Notes under the pieces: model-generated
Database searches by the model: none
Seen by the model: the letters and a program-made list of their open reading frames with translations, nothing else
What the model was told of the DNA's origin: nothing
Made by a program: the position numbers and the translations under genes
From: Collybia mongolica
Taxonomy: Eukaryota > Basidiomycota > Agaricomycetes > Agaricales > Clitocybaceae
DNA length: 64,000 nt
Assembly (NCBI GenBank): GCA_013420905.1
Contig: JAAXNY010000016.1
Location: 248,001-312,000, forward strand
Direction of reading: 5' to 3'
Shown here: one piece after another, positions 8,781 to 20,157 of the stretch
Layout of the letters: each line of letters starts with the position of its first letter
Position numbering within the stretch: the first letter of the stretch is position 1

Positions 8781-11700
8781 TCACGCAATCCGCTCAAAGT
8801 TCGGATTCACGGCCTCAAACTGCCATTGAGCGGCCTCGGCAATTGTAACCCAAGTGGCCGATTTCCGTGCAGCGTATGCCTGAGCGCCAGCTGAGTTCCT
8901 GGTATCTATTCGTCTTTCCTTCCAGATGTCTGCTTGTCGACGGTAGTAACGGACTGTCCATTCCATCTCATAGCCAACTAATATTGCTTCCTCATTCCAG
9001 CGATGTTTATGTGCTCGGGCGCGAAGCCAGTGCACACGGTTAACTAGATTATTATTAATTAGCACTGTGCGGCTTGGTTTACAAGCATACTTACATTCAA
9101 GAAGTGATGCTGCATCCATATCATTGACATTATGATATTGCCAGATCCATGACAGCTTCACCTTGGTTGATCCTGGTATATTTGGGTCCAAAATAGCAGT
9201 ACTGCTCTTTACATCCTCCCTTTGCAATAATTGATATTTTTTCAGGGTGTCAGCATCGGCGCCGAGCCGGATCATGGCCGCACGGCATCGGCCATATGCA
9301 CGGCAATGCAGTGCAATCTGATCATTTAATTTGGATATCTGGTTCCGTGAACGGGTTGTAACTGCCTTCCGTGGAGCATTGCGGATGACGTGTGAATACT
9401 GGAAGGATTTGTCTGCAATCACAGCACGAAGGGCAGATAGATGCCGATCGGCCATCTCTTCCCGTTGCCGGAGTTCCATTACACAGTACGGATGGGTGGA
9501 TGGCAGGCATGTCGAGGGCATAGACAGTACCCTATCTTCGGGCGGAATCAAAAGTGGCTCCTCCAGGCCAATCCCTGCACTGGCCAGTGGATTGTTGTCT
9601 GTGGAATATGAACTAATGCCATCAATATTTTCAAAGTGTCCGAGCATATTGCTGTCCTCAAATCTGCGTAGCTCGTGAAAGCCTATGCGGATTTCCTCTT
9701 TCACACTGTCCAAACTGTCCATCAATGCAACCAAGAGTTGCCGAAGCCGTTCCACTTCTTGCCGATTGTCCTCCCGTGGGTTTTTCCGGAGGCGGAGAAC
9801 CCGATCTTGTAAGTCCAGCCTAATAGGTTATTGAGTATTTTAATTGCAAGCCATAGGTTTACAACACACTGTTGCTCCTCAATGCTAAGCGCTAACTGTA
9901 TCCACCTTTCACCTTCACTTGTGCCAGTGTGCAATCCGACATTGGCCGAATCCGCTTCCGGATCCGAACTGACTTTCCGTGTTGCAAGGACATCCATCAT
10001 GGCTGGGTTATTGCAATGCTGGTCCTCTGCCATCTTTATTTCCTGTTCCCACACCTGAGTGTTCTCTATTGGGATGGCATCTGTCATGTTCATGAAATAT
10101 TGATTAGCATGCTTTGCCATGGTCTGGGCCTCTTCAAATTGTTTGCACAATGAGGACACTGAAAATATTTAGCAACAAGATTGGCCTAGTGGAGTATGTA
10201 CACACCCATGTTCAAGCCTTTCTTGTGATTTGAATCTGTGACATGATCATCCATCATTTCAGCCCGATGTGCCAGCGTTGCCGTTCGCATTGCCGGTGAT
10301 ACCGAATTCAGCCCTGCCCACAGAGATTCCAGAATTTCCCCTGCAACCATTCCAGCACCTGCTATGAATGAGGTAGCATACCGAAAAAAACACTGTTCCT
10401 TGTGCCCATGAACATGAAATAGACCAATTGCAGGATCTACTTGCAATCCGGCCGGTAGCAAGTGGCCGATCCGCCAGTGTAAATAAACCCAATATTGGCA
10501 GACAATATCATATATAAATGTCACACCTTGATCTGGATCAATCCCAAAAGCCTCCAGGGCTTTGAGAAATGACCAATCAATGTTTTTTTGCTGTTCACCT
10601 TGGTAAAGGTTAGCAATACTGTTTGGAACAAAACATCCATGACGGGCACATGCAATAGCCACAATTCCTGTGATATCGCATGCCTTAGATGCAAGGAGAG
10701 CCTGTTCTACTGCCCGGAACTTGTTTTCACATGGTGCTTTCTGAGCATATGCAGTTTTTTCAATCATTCTTATCTTCAGCAAAGGGGCTTACCGTTTTGC
10801 GTTCCCTAGCAGAGAGCAAAAATTGCTCATAATCAGCTCTTTTCCCCATCATTCCACCACCCTCTGATAGCCAGACATCCTTCACAATGCCCTTCTGCCG
10901 CACATGGTCAGCCTTGAAGTTTCCATCAGCCGTAAGCGATGGCCGATATACCCATCTGCAACCCCACAGATGGTTATGCAATGAGAACCAGACACTGGAT
11001 TGTATCTTACCTGTTCTCATCTGTTTTCCAATCATCACGCAGGTTGATTCCAGGTTGGGGGCAGGTGGGACAAAATATGGCCATTTCACCCGGTGCCGGA
11101 TTCTCCGGATTGGCCTTTCCATGGCTGAATCCGGCCCACTTCAACTTCTTAATCCATCGCCAAATACGAGAAAGCCTACGCAGTTCATGGTATATATTTG
11201 GTACCATTGCTGGAGCCATGGGGTTTGTGTAACGCCTGAGCAGCTGAAAATATTGATATGCTGAAGCTTTAAGCTCTAGACTAGAGAAACGAAAATCGTC
11301 AAGGACAGCCAGTGTAAACACTGTCCGGATTGTTTCAAAGCTTGTTGGCATCAGACCGGAAAACACAAGGTCTGATGGAAGGCAATCCGATCCCTGACAT
11401 GGACAGGAAACAAGTGCCAGGTGATGTATGCCATTTGTATGAACCACGCGGACATAAGGATTGACCAGAGCATCTTGGCGAGGTGGCCGTCTGGCTGCAT
11501 TTTTGGATGCCGGATTGACCGATGGCAGGTCCTTGGCCACATCTGGCACGGCAGGTACACGGAAGCCCAATTCATCTTCCACTATGTGTTCTTCATCATC
11601 CTCTTCGAGCATAGTGTCTCTATCTGCCTCATTATCATGATCTTCTCTTTGCCATGATGGTAAATCCATGCAATCCGAGACCCTGTGATACTGAGTTGCC

Positions 11701-12502
11701 GATGCCGATGCCGATGCCGATGCCGATGCCGATGCCAATTCCGATTCCGATGCCGATGCCGATGCTGATGCCGATCTTGAATTTCCAGCTGGTGCCTCAG
11801 ATGCCTTTTGCTCCTCAGCAATATCAGTACTTTCTTCTAACATGTTTAGAGTGTGCATCTGCTTCTTTAAGGCCTCACATATTGGTGCTCCATTTTGATG
11901 TTGAACCAACATGTAGACACCCGCCTCCCAGAGTGCCGCATCCCGGAAATACTCCCCAGTCCAATACTGAATGCGATGCAACTGATTGTCCTGATGGTAA
12001 TGTCGGAAACACCCACGGCACATCATCCGGCCCCTATGACAATCTCGGCAACGCCAGTGAGCCTCCCGTTCGGCACATACATTGCATTTGCCTTCTGGCA
12101 AAGATTCACGTGCTAGGAGAGCCTGTAATATACCTTCCCAATGTTTCGCATGTTCTTGCAAGTAATATGATTGGTCCTGCTATGCATTTAGTATGTTTCA
12201 GACTCTTTTCATAATGCACTTACCTTCCCCTGTGATGCCACCGGCTGGCTATTATCCAGATCAATTGGGTCATTGCCAGTATCAATCAATGTCTCAGTTA
12301 CACTTTCAACCCATGGTTGACCTGATACCCCTTGTCCACCATGTATTGCTGGACGTAGTGGTACTTCCACTTTTTTCTCCACAATGCCTCGTTGTGTTTT
12401 CACTTGTACACGCTCTATGGTAACAGAATCAAATGCAAGATCATCATCTTCATGCAGGACATTTTTCTTGATGCGTCTCTTCTTTGCAGGTGGATGGGAC
12501 AT
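8781..12502 (-). CDS. KDZ transposase with N-terminal CxC2 cysteine cluster (1139 aa)
   Basis: Catalyses cut-and-paste transposition of the element. Seven exons: 12224-12502, 11011-12176, 10793-10955, 10206-10740, 9870-10158, 9095-9819 and 8781-9043 (3420 nt in frame; introns 47-55 nt). The N terminus is basic (PAKKRRIKK). The CxC2 cluster spans residues ~124-153 with pairs CNVC, CRDC and CRGC and a following His. A Ser-Ala repeat lies at ~228-254. The KDZ RNase H-fold catalytic core gives D492 (SLTADGNFK), D614 (FIYDIVCQY) and a Glu at 671 or 674 (AGEILESLW), with the characteristic HGH...C and RHG motifs. A long helical C-terminal region follows. All expected catalytic residues are present, so the enzyme may be active. 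It is divergently arranged with the 826-aa gene across 288 bp. Confidence 0.92.
11699..11775. repeat. GCCGAT hexanucleotide run inside the transposase exon
   Basis: A tandem run of GCCGAT (plus strand), interrupted once, encodes the Ser-Ala repeat of the transposase on the minus strand. The repeated word contains CCGA, the same core that recurs in other repeats of the element. Confidence 0.85.
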
Positions 12503-12790
12503 TGTGTTCTGCTAGTAATTGAGGTGGGGATAGGTGTGCAATGCACATATGTTTTATCAAACCCATTTTATCATTACTACCTCAAGCTAGAAATAGCCAA
12601 TAGGGCCAATCAATCAATCAGGCCGGTCATGAGGGGCAATGATGACACTTAATCTCATCATCATCACCACATGGTTTGTTATCTGATTGCAGATTTTCCG
12701 ATCATGTGGATTACACCCAGCATATTTATTAAGCATGCAATCCACCCTGCCGACTTAAATTGGAACCCTTAATTCTTCCTCAGGCACAAC
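12503..12790. promoter_or_regulatory. bidirectional promoter region between transposase and 826-aa gene
   Basis: 288 bp between two divergent start codons. No clear TATA box is assigned. It must contain the promoters for the transposase (minus) and KDZ accessory protein 2 (plus) if both are expressed. Confidence 0.45.
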
Positions 12791-15627
12791 ATGGCAACTT
12801 CTCCACGGAAAGCCCGCAAAGATTGTATCTACACTCCTGATGAACGCAAAGTGCTTGATGGATTTAAGGAACAATATTTCTTGCAAATGGACAGAGCTGG
12901 CAGAGGTAATGTACTAAGGTCACAAATCTTGCCAGCCATGTTCAATTTCTGGGAAATGCGTGGCGAGCAAAGTAGTAATGAGGAGGAAAGGTTGGGACGG
13001 GCAAGGGTGAATAAACATATTGCACATGTCACACCAGGACTGATTGTCAATGTAGAACCTTGCAAATTGGATATCCAATAATTGGCGGACAAAAGCTAAC
13101 CATGCATTACCAAAACCCACAATCCATGTCAAACGGTTAGATATGGTTTGGAGGCTCCATCCACAAGAGGTTTGCAAGGAGGTCAAGGAAATACTTGGAC
13201 TGGAAGGTGAACCAACTACTGAACAACTTTTTGAGAAACGAAACAAGGCAGCAAAAGCAGTGTATGACAAAATGGATGATACGGCCCGTAATGTGATTTT
13301 GCAGAAAGTTGAAGAGACTAAGCAGCAGGGCCATGATCCAACAAAACAAAATGAGTGAGTCCATGCCAACTCTGGCCAATCCGACCCAATCCGTGTGGCC
13401 GATTGGCAAACCGATCCTATCCGCGGTGGCCGCCATTGGCAATCCGATCCAATCCGCGGTGGCCGCCATTGGCAATCCGGTCCAATCCGCGGTGGCCGCA
13501 ATTGGCAATCCGATCCAATCCGTGGTGGCCGATCGGCACATCTTGTGGGCAATCCAATCCAATGCAATGTGGTTGATTGGCATGACATTATGCTCATCTG
13601 TTTGCTAGGCTGGCTGCTAAACAGGGGGATAAACGGGTCCAGCAATGGGCCATGGAACGATACCTGGAAATGGGGATGTTGACTCTTACATTCATGGTCT
13701 ACCACACCACAGATGGTAGGTTAGTGGTAGATGCGTAAGTATTTTCCACATTATACCAGTTGCTTCAAACTGACTAGGTACTACAAGGAATGACCAGATG
13801 GCTACAAACATGGGTGTACCATCTCCAACGTTTCTTGATACAGAAAAGGATCTTGTCTTGCAGTTCAAAAGAAAATTATTGGACTATGTAAAGTCACTTC
13901 GTACTCAGGAAAGTGGTGGTGATGGGGTGGGCAAGCCATCCATCCCACCAGAGTTGGATATCAAAGTGCCAAACACCTTCCCAGAGTTGTCACCAATATC
14001 CAAATCCACATCACTCAAAAAACTTCAACTCACTGACCTGCTACGGCGTTACTGGGGATACCACTACAGTGAGTACTTGAAGCAGTTTTTTCAGTTTGGA
14101 GAAGTTAGAGATCTCATGTTGATAATAGAGCTTGCAACCAACAACCGTACTACTCATGTCCCCTATCGCCAAGTTATATTGAATCCAGAGTTGTACATTC
14201 CCAGCAAGTACTTGCCAGACCACATAAAAATCCAAGACCCACAGAACATGCGAAAGGGGGAGATATTGGATGTTTTACAGCATATCCATGAGCGCCAAGT
14301 CCTGTATGGTGCTGCGGCAGCATTCCGGTTTTCCCATGTGGTATATGGAGAGGACCGATGTGTGGCCGAGTATACCACCCTATATAATGATGGAGTCCCC
14401 AGTGTTGCCACAGGAAAGGGCAAGGGTAGGCATGTAAATCCCAGGAAGCCCAGGCCGAAGGATGTGGCCACAATGGCAGCCATCCAGTTCCCGGCCACAA
14501 AAACATTGGCCGTCCAACCCCCAGCAACCCAAAGTTTGGCCATAGGAGCCTCAGCTGTGGAAACACCAGCGGCAGAAGGTTTCTATTGGCCTTGTAGCAC
14601 CCAAGAGGTAATGGGATTGCAAGGCGCTGGTTACAACATGCTGCCTGTCAACGGCCCAAATGATGGAGAACCGCTTTATTTAGTTTCCAGCCAGATGACC
14701 CAATATCTTGGCACCATTGCAGATACACACTCTCAGCATGCCGTGCCCGACAACACTACGACAGGCATGACGGCAAATTCAGCACAGGTCACTATTCCAA
14801 TTGACCCTGAGTTGCTTGAGCAACCTCCGGCCCATCGGCCACACCTGCCGTTGCCTAACACACAGTCACCACCAGCCATTCAGCTTGATGAGCAACCTCC
14901 GGCCCATCGGCCACACCTGGTGCACCTGCCATTGCCTGACACACAGTCACCACTGGCCAGTCAGCTAGATGAGCAACCTCCGACCCCTCGGCCACACCTG
15001 CCGTTGCCTAACACACAGTCACCACCGGCCAGTCAGCTAGATGAGCAACCTCCGACCCCTCGGCCACACCTGCCGTTGCCTAACACACAGTCACCACCGG
15101 CCAGTCAGCTAGATGAGCAACCTCCAACCCCTCGGCCACACCTGCCGTTGCCTAACACACAGTCACCACCGGCCATTCAGCTTGATGAGCAACCTCCGGC
15201 CCATCGGCCACACCTGGTGCACCTGCCGTTGCCTGACACACAGTCACCACCGGCCATTCGGCTTGATGAGCAACCTCCGGCCCATCGGCCACACCTGGTG
15301 CACCTGCCGTTGCCTGACACACAGTCACCACCGGCCAGTCAGCTAGATGAGCAACCTCCGACCCCTCGGCCACACCTGCCGTTGCCTGACACACAGTCAC
15401 CACCGGCCATTCAGCTTGATGAGCAACCTCCGACCCCTCGGCCACACCTGGTGCACCTGCCGTTGCCTGACACACAGTCACCACCGGCCAATAGACCTAT
15501 GCCAAGGAAGAAAGGAGTCTCAAGAAAGATGGTGAATGCTGATGCACTGGCTGCTGAGGAAGCAAAGAAATATGGAACTTCTGCCAAGCGGACCAGACAG
15601 AAGAAACTCCGGGCAGATTATGATTAG
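12791..15627 (+). CDS. KDZ accessory protein 2 (826 aa) with Pro/His-rich tandem repeats
   Basis: Exons 12791-13006, 13056-13354, 13609-13734 and 13788-15627 sum to 2481 nt. With the last acceptor at 13787 two neighbouring open frames fuse cleanly (LVVDA joins NDQMATNMG); if the acceptor at 13777 is used instead, the first part ends as a separate ~215-aa protein. No known domain is recognised. The N-terminal half is charged and helical (YTPDERKVLDGFKEQYF; later LTDLLRRYWGYHYSEYL). The C-terminal third has nine copies of a 24-27 residue unit, for example EQPPTPRPHLPLPNTQSPPA, followed by a Lys/Arg-rich end suggestive of nuclear localisation (inference). The repeat DNA carries CATCGGCCACACCTG, close to words in the terminal repeats. 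The third intron boundary region and a 254-nt intron 2 are unusual. Confidence 0.7.
13355..13608 (+). repeat. oversized intron holding a 33-bp tandem repeat
   Basis: Intron 2 of the 826-aa gene is 254 nt, about five times the others in the element. It contains about four copies of a 33-bp unit built from attggcaatccgatccaatc and cgcggtggccgcc (13400-13530). The unit length is a multiple of three, which is why long open frames appear by chance on several frames. Donor GTGAGT and acceptor TTGCTAG are good. Confidence 0.8.
14818..15490 (+). repeat. 72-81 bp coding minisatellite in the 826-aa gene
   Basis: Nine head-to-tail copies encoding the Pro/His-rich units. Copies differ mainly by presence of an extra 9-bp block (ctggtgcac) and by cccatcgg versus cccctcgg. 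The homogeneity implies recent unequal exchange or slippage. Confidence 0.9.
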
Positions 15628-15711
15628 AAATATATTTACATGTATGGTATATTGATGAGCACTGATATTTACATGTACAAGATATGAACAAATATGTCTA
15701 CAAGAAATCAA

Positions 15712-18598
15712 CTACTTTCTAATTTTTTTGGTGGAGGGCACTTCCGAAGAGCTGGGCTCCAGAGGCCGCTTACCAGGCTGAGGTGATAACCGTATTGGAG
15801 TGCCCTCATCTCCTGGCTGGGGGCTAATACTTCTGGCATGTAGGCGGGGAGAACGCCTGTGAGGCATTGGTGGGGGGTTGAGTGATGGTGGAACAAGCAA
15901 TTGGGGACCGGTAGGCACTTCCTGTGATGTAGCTGGGGTTGCAGGAATGAGCTGCACAATTGGATTGGACGATGCAGCTGAGGATTCAAGTGTAGATGCT
16001 GCATCCATTCCGTGTTCTGCCATTGAGTTGGGCTGTGCCACTGCCGAAGTTTGTATTGTGGCCGGAGGTGTTGTGGCTGAAGGAGGTGCTGTGGTGGCCG
16101 CAGCCGAAGGAGTTGTGGCCAAAGCGGGTGGGGTGGTGGCCGAAGGAGGTGGGGTGGTGGCCGAAGGAGGTGGGGCGGTGGCCGAAGGAGGTGGGGCGGT
16201 GGCCGAAGGAGGTGGGGCGGTGGCCGAAGGAGGTGGGGCGGTGGCCGAAGGAGGTGGGGTGGTGGCCGAAGGAGGTGGGGCGGTGGCCGAAGGAGGTGGG
16301 GTGGTGGCCGTGGGCATCCTGGTGGCCAAAGCCACCTCCGTTTCCGGTGCCATCTGAGTGGCCTGTGCAGCTTCAGTGGCCGGTTCACTATCCACATCCA
16401 TGTCAGTAGCCGCTCCCGACACCATTACTGGTGGTGCTTCCGTGGCCAATATGGAGGCCTGCCTCGAGGGGCTGTCCCCCGCATCACTACTCCGCAGAAG
16501 AGGGGGGGGTTGGTTGTGAGTGTCAACTTCCCTTACCCTAGGGGTTTGGACGCCCTCAACTGATTGCTCCCTCTCATACTTTGCCTGAGCTAGCCGCGCC
16601 TTCATGCGTTGCATTGTTTTGCGCTCCAACCATGCCTCCCCATCGTCAAACTCACCCCCATACTGTAGCCAAGTCTTTACCCATTCCTGTGTTTCCTGTG
16701 CTGGCCGTACATCCGTTACAATAATTGGCCGTCGGAATTCGTCGTAGCGGTTTCGCGGTTCCCGTGGCAAACCTTCCAGTGGTAATCCAAGATACTCCGC
16801 GATATCACGATAGACGACCGTTAAGGCATCAACTTGATTCTCCAGAGTTGAAATTTGTGCCATAGCATGACCAAGGAGGGAGGGGACATCTGCCAAGCCA
16901 GGTGCTCCCTCTGTACCTGCAAATAATGCCCCTATGTGAGATGAGGCAGCAACTAAGCGTCTGCTGGCCTCCGCAAGCGACATGTCGGCATTTTCACGAG
17001 GAGGGACACGGCCGCGGCGGGTTTGACCGGCAGCAAAGTGTTTGTCTTGTGGCCCTGCAATGTGCATTTCAGTAAGCATTGTAGTGTGTGGAAAGGGAAC
17101 AACTTACGTTTTTCCGCTCGGCGTTCCGTCCTCCATTGCTCTGAGGGGCTATCGTCCGTGTCTTCATCCGGCCGGGGTTTGTCCACACGTCCTTGGGCCG
17201 CCGCTTTCCCTGTTCGTTTCCGTTTCTTGGCCTGTTCCACCACTTCCTCTTGTACATCGGAGGGATTATCTGAATCTGGTTCAGACTCTTCAAGAACCTT
17301 CTTCTTTTTCCCCCCTCTTGGGCCGCTATGGAGGCATTTCGTCTTTGCCTCATAGCATGCAACGCACGCTCCACCCATGGCTTGTTTCTCACATGGAAGA
17401 TTTCTTCGTATGCATTTTAGACACTTCTCGGCATGGTAGCGGCCTGTCCGCTGAGCTCGGCGCCGTGGCCTATTGTCAATCCGTCGCTTCTTCTGTGTCG
17501 GTTCTGTCTCCCCCTCGGTTTCTCTGGCAGTGCCCTGGACATCCGGTATATCCTCTTCCTCATCCTCTGAGAGCATAGCGAGCTCCTGAAATGACCGGAA
17601 TGGGGCCTCATCAACCTCCATGTTGGTATTTTGCCGGTGACGGGAGGGGCCAGGACTCGCATTTCGTGGTTGCAAACGACGAGGAGCACGGGGCTGATTG
17701 GTTCTGGCACGACCCTCATCCATGGCTCCATCAGCTCTGAATTGCTGCCTAGCACCAGCAGATTGCTTCCCAGGCGCAATGTAAATGGATCCGGAGTCGT
17801 CGGATGGCCTTTCGCCAGCCTCGGATTGCGTTGCCTCAACTGCGGATTGCTTTTGACGCCTGCCGGATTGCCTCACGCCGCCTTCCAAGCCCCTTCCATC
17901 ACGATCGGATTGCTTCCCTCGCCTACTGGATTGCCTTGCTCCTGCTCCTAACGCCCTTCCGTCACCCATGGATATCCTCCCGCTCTCGTCGGATTGATTC
18001 CCCCTAATACCAGAATGTCGGCCACCACTGGCCGAGCGACGGCCAGGAAGTGCGGATTGCTTTTGGTCACGGCCGGGGGGCACGGATTGCCTAGCATTGG
18101 TGTCGGATTGCTTTTGGTCACGGCCGGGGGGCACGGATTGCCTAGCATTGGTGTCGGATTGGTTTCGGCCACGGCTGGGGGGCACGGATTGCCTGGTGTC
18201 GGCCTCGGATTGGTTTCGGCCATGCAATCCGATAGCCGTGGGCGCCCGGCTGGCTGTTCCGAGGCCTTGTACTGGACCCTCTGTGTCTGAAATGATGAAC
18301 ATGTTTGATTTATATATATGTTCATTTGCCACTTACCCTCATGATTCCGCTCCCACTCCTTTAGGATTGCTGGTAATCGTGATGCCAGGACAGGAATGGG
18401 TTGTCGCTTTACAGCCTCTTTGACAAACTCAAAAATGAACAGGTTTGTGTTGCCGACGGATCCTGTCAGCTCGGCCTTGATGCTTTTTACCTCACGCCAG
18501 ATCCGGTCATATTCATTTTCAAGTGTCCCGGATTTGATTGTGGATCGGATCTTCTTGTCAAGCAAGGAGATTGCAGAAGTTTTGGTGATGTGTTGCAT
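15712..18598 (-). CDS. KDZ accessory protein 3 (927 aa), Zn2Cys6-type protein with Gln-Ser and Ser-Ala-Thr repeats
   Basis: Exons 18337-18598, 17108-18286 and 15712-17054 sum to 2784 nt. Residues 1-87 are helical and charged. Residues ~90-250 are a low-complexity Arg/Ser/Gln region in which RQS, KQS and NQS recur (DNA CAATCCG). At ~374-400 six cysteines have exact Gal4-type spacing (C-x2-C-x6-C-x8-C-x2-C-x6-C, starting CLKCIRRNLPC). A basic Lys/Arg stretch with nuclear-signal character follows. After another helical domain (ALTVVYRDIAEYLGLPLEGL) there is a run of PPPSAT repeats (DNA TCGGCCAC) and a basic C terminus. A DNA-binding role is inferred from the zinc cluster; the target is unknown. 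It is convergent with the 826-aa gene (84 bp) and divergent from the 161-aa gene (189 bp). Confidence 0.75.
16070..16320. repeat. tandem GGCCGAAGGAGGTGGGG repeat in the Zn2Cys6 gene
   Basis: An 18-bp unit (about ten near-identical copies on the plus strand) encodes the PPPSAT repeats on the minus strand. Each copy carries GGCCGA. Confidence 0.9.
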
Positions 18599-18787
18599 AC
18601 TGAGTTTGATGGATGAGAGGCGGCAGGGATTACAATGGCAGCTTGTGGCGGTTGAAGATAAACGGCAAGCATCAAAAGTTTTTAAAAAACACAGACATTA
18701 CGTAAGTATCACGTGACCCGTTCGGCCTCTCTACTTGCAGCCGTCTGATCTCCATCATCCGATCGACTCCCTTCCTTTGCATCCAGA
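18599..18787. promoter_or_regulatory. divergent promoter region between the 927-aa and 161-aa genes
   Basis: 189 bp between opposed start codons. It contains atcacgtgac at about 18709 (an E-box-like CACGTG) and CCGATCGAC at about 18759. No TATA assignment. Confidence 0.4.
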
Positions 18788-19382
18788 ATGAATACACCCT
18801 CTGGATATACCACCATAGCCAATGCAGATGGGAATCCCATCATTATACCAACTTATATGATTGATGGTAAATCAGTCATCATCCCAAAGTACCTGCTGCC
18901 GGCCACAAAGCATGCCCTAGCAGCAAAGAAAGTCCAACAAGGCCTGGATCTTGCATCCAGCAGAGGTGTGAGTCACCTTCTAACCTAACCTGAACTGTAA
19001 CACATTATTTACACCACTAACACAGCCATTCAATCCATCTGGAGTGTATGGCAGCATGGTGGCCGAGGGGACTGTGATGGTACCCATAGATCCAGTAAGC
19101 CTTCTCAATATATCTACAATTTCATTCTGTTTCATGCAAAATCAGAGCCTTACAGACAGAGAAATGGTCTCTCTACATGCTGAGGCTTTGTCCATGCAAC
19201 AGCAATTGGGTATCAGCTACAAAGATGCTGCCCATCGCCTCTACCTGGCTGAAGTAGAGAAGTTAAAGGCACAGGACATTACCTACAAGGCACTCAATGC
19301 TATCCGGGATGACATTTCCCAAGCCATTGCATACCGGAACTCAGTGGATAGCAAAAATGATCAAGAGGCCTCCCATAGCTGA
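18788..19382 (+). CDS. KDZ accessory protein 4 (161 aa), unknown
   Basis: Exons 18788-18967, 19026-19094 and 19146-19382 sum to 486 nt (161 aa). The start MNTPSGYTTIANADGNPIII is followed by an alternating hydrophobic segment (YMIDGKSVIIPKYLLPATKH) and an Ala/Lys helix. The last exon is a charged helical region (LTDREMVSLHAEALSMQQQL) likely to form a coiled coil. No family is recognised and no catalytic motif is visible. It is the gene nearest the right terminus, about 170 bp from the subterminal array. Confidence 0.65.
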
Positions 19383-19617
19383 ACCTGTTGTATATGCACA
19401 GTAATTGTAACTACTAAATTGCACCTATGATTTATTATATTATATACTGTGGTCAAATTTTCACCTCAATTGTATGCTCCAAGGCCAACAGTCATGTGCC
19501 GAGGGTCTGTTCCATTGTGGCCAAACTTCGGCACCAATTTCAGACTGCAAAGCTAATCATCACAAGCCGAGTCTGTGCAAAACATGATTGACGTACGGCC
19601 ACTCGGATAGGCTGTAG

Positions 19618-20157
19618 GTGGCCCACTATCATTGCCGCATGGTCGAGGACTCATATGTAGTCTGTGCCGAATATGATTGCCGTACGGCCACACGGATTCG
19701 GCCATGTGTGGCCCGCTAGAATTGCTGCATGGCCGAGGACTCATATGCAGTCTGTGCCGAATATGATTGCCATACGGCCACACAGATGGGGCCGTGTGTG
19801 GCCCACTATCATTGCCGCATGGTCGAGGACTCATATGTAGTCTGTGCCGAATATGATTGCCGTACGGCCACACGGATTCGGCCATGTGTGGCCCGCTAGA
19901 ATTGCTGCATGGCCGAGGACTCATATGCAGTCTGTGCCAAATATGATTGCCATACGGCCACACAGATGGGGCCGTGTGTGGCCCACTATCATTGCCGCAT
20001 GGCCGAGGACTCATATGTAGTCTGTGCCGAATATGATTGCTGTATGGCCACACGGATGGGGCCGTGTGTGGCCCACTATCATTGCCGCATGGCCGAGGAC
20101 TACATGTAGTCCATGCCGAATATGAATACCGTACGGCCACGCGGAAATACATATCTA
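19618..20157 (-). repeat. right subterminal array of 90-bp repeats
   Basis: Six units begin at 19618, 19708, 19798, 19888, 19978 and 20068, a strict 90-bp period. Units alternate between two types (gcccactatcattgccgcat and gcccgctagaattgctgcat). Each holds ATGGCCGAGGAC, a degenerate ggact-catatg-tagtc palindrome, GTGCCGAATATG and CCGTACGGCCACACGGAT. The outermost unit merges into the terminal inverted repeat. Such arrays in other transposons bind transposase or helper proteins; that role here is inference. Confidence 0.85.

Noticed and set aside
11654..12214. Plus-strand ORF rich in Met-Pro repeats
   Set aside because: It is the opposite-strand shadow of the transposase exon 2 and its GCCGAT run.
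13309..13608. Open frames of about 95-100 codons with repeated Asn-Pro-x-Trp-Pro or similar words
   Set aside because: They fall in the 254-nt intron and stay open only because the 33-bp unit is a multiple of three; splicing across it preserves the protein, while retention meets a stop at once.
15152..15484. Minus-strand 110-codon repeat ORF
   Set aside because: Antisense shadow of the Pro/His repeat region of the 826-aa gene.
15878..16409. Plus-strand Gly/Ala-rich and Trp-Pro-Lys-rich ORFs
   Set aside because: Antisense shadows of the PPPSAT repeats of the Zn2Cys6 protein.
19618..20157. CRISPR-like array of regular repeats
   Set aside because: The 90-bp units are contiguous with no variable spacers, lie in a eukaryotic transposon and merge into its terminal repeat.
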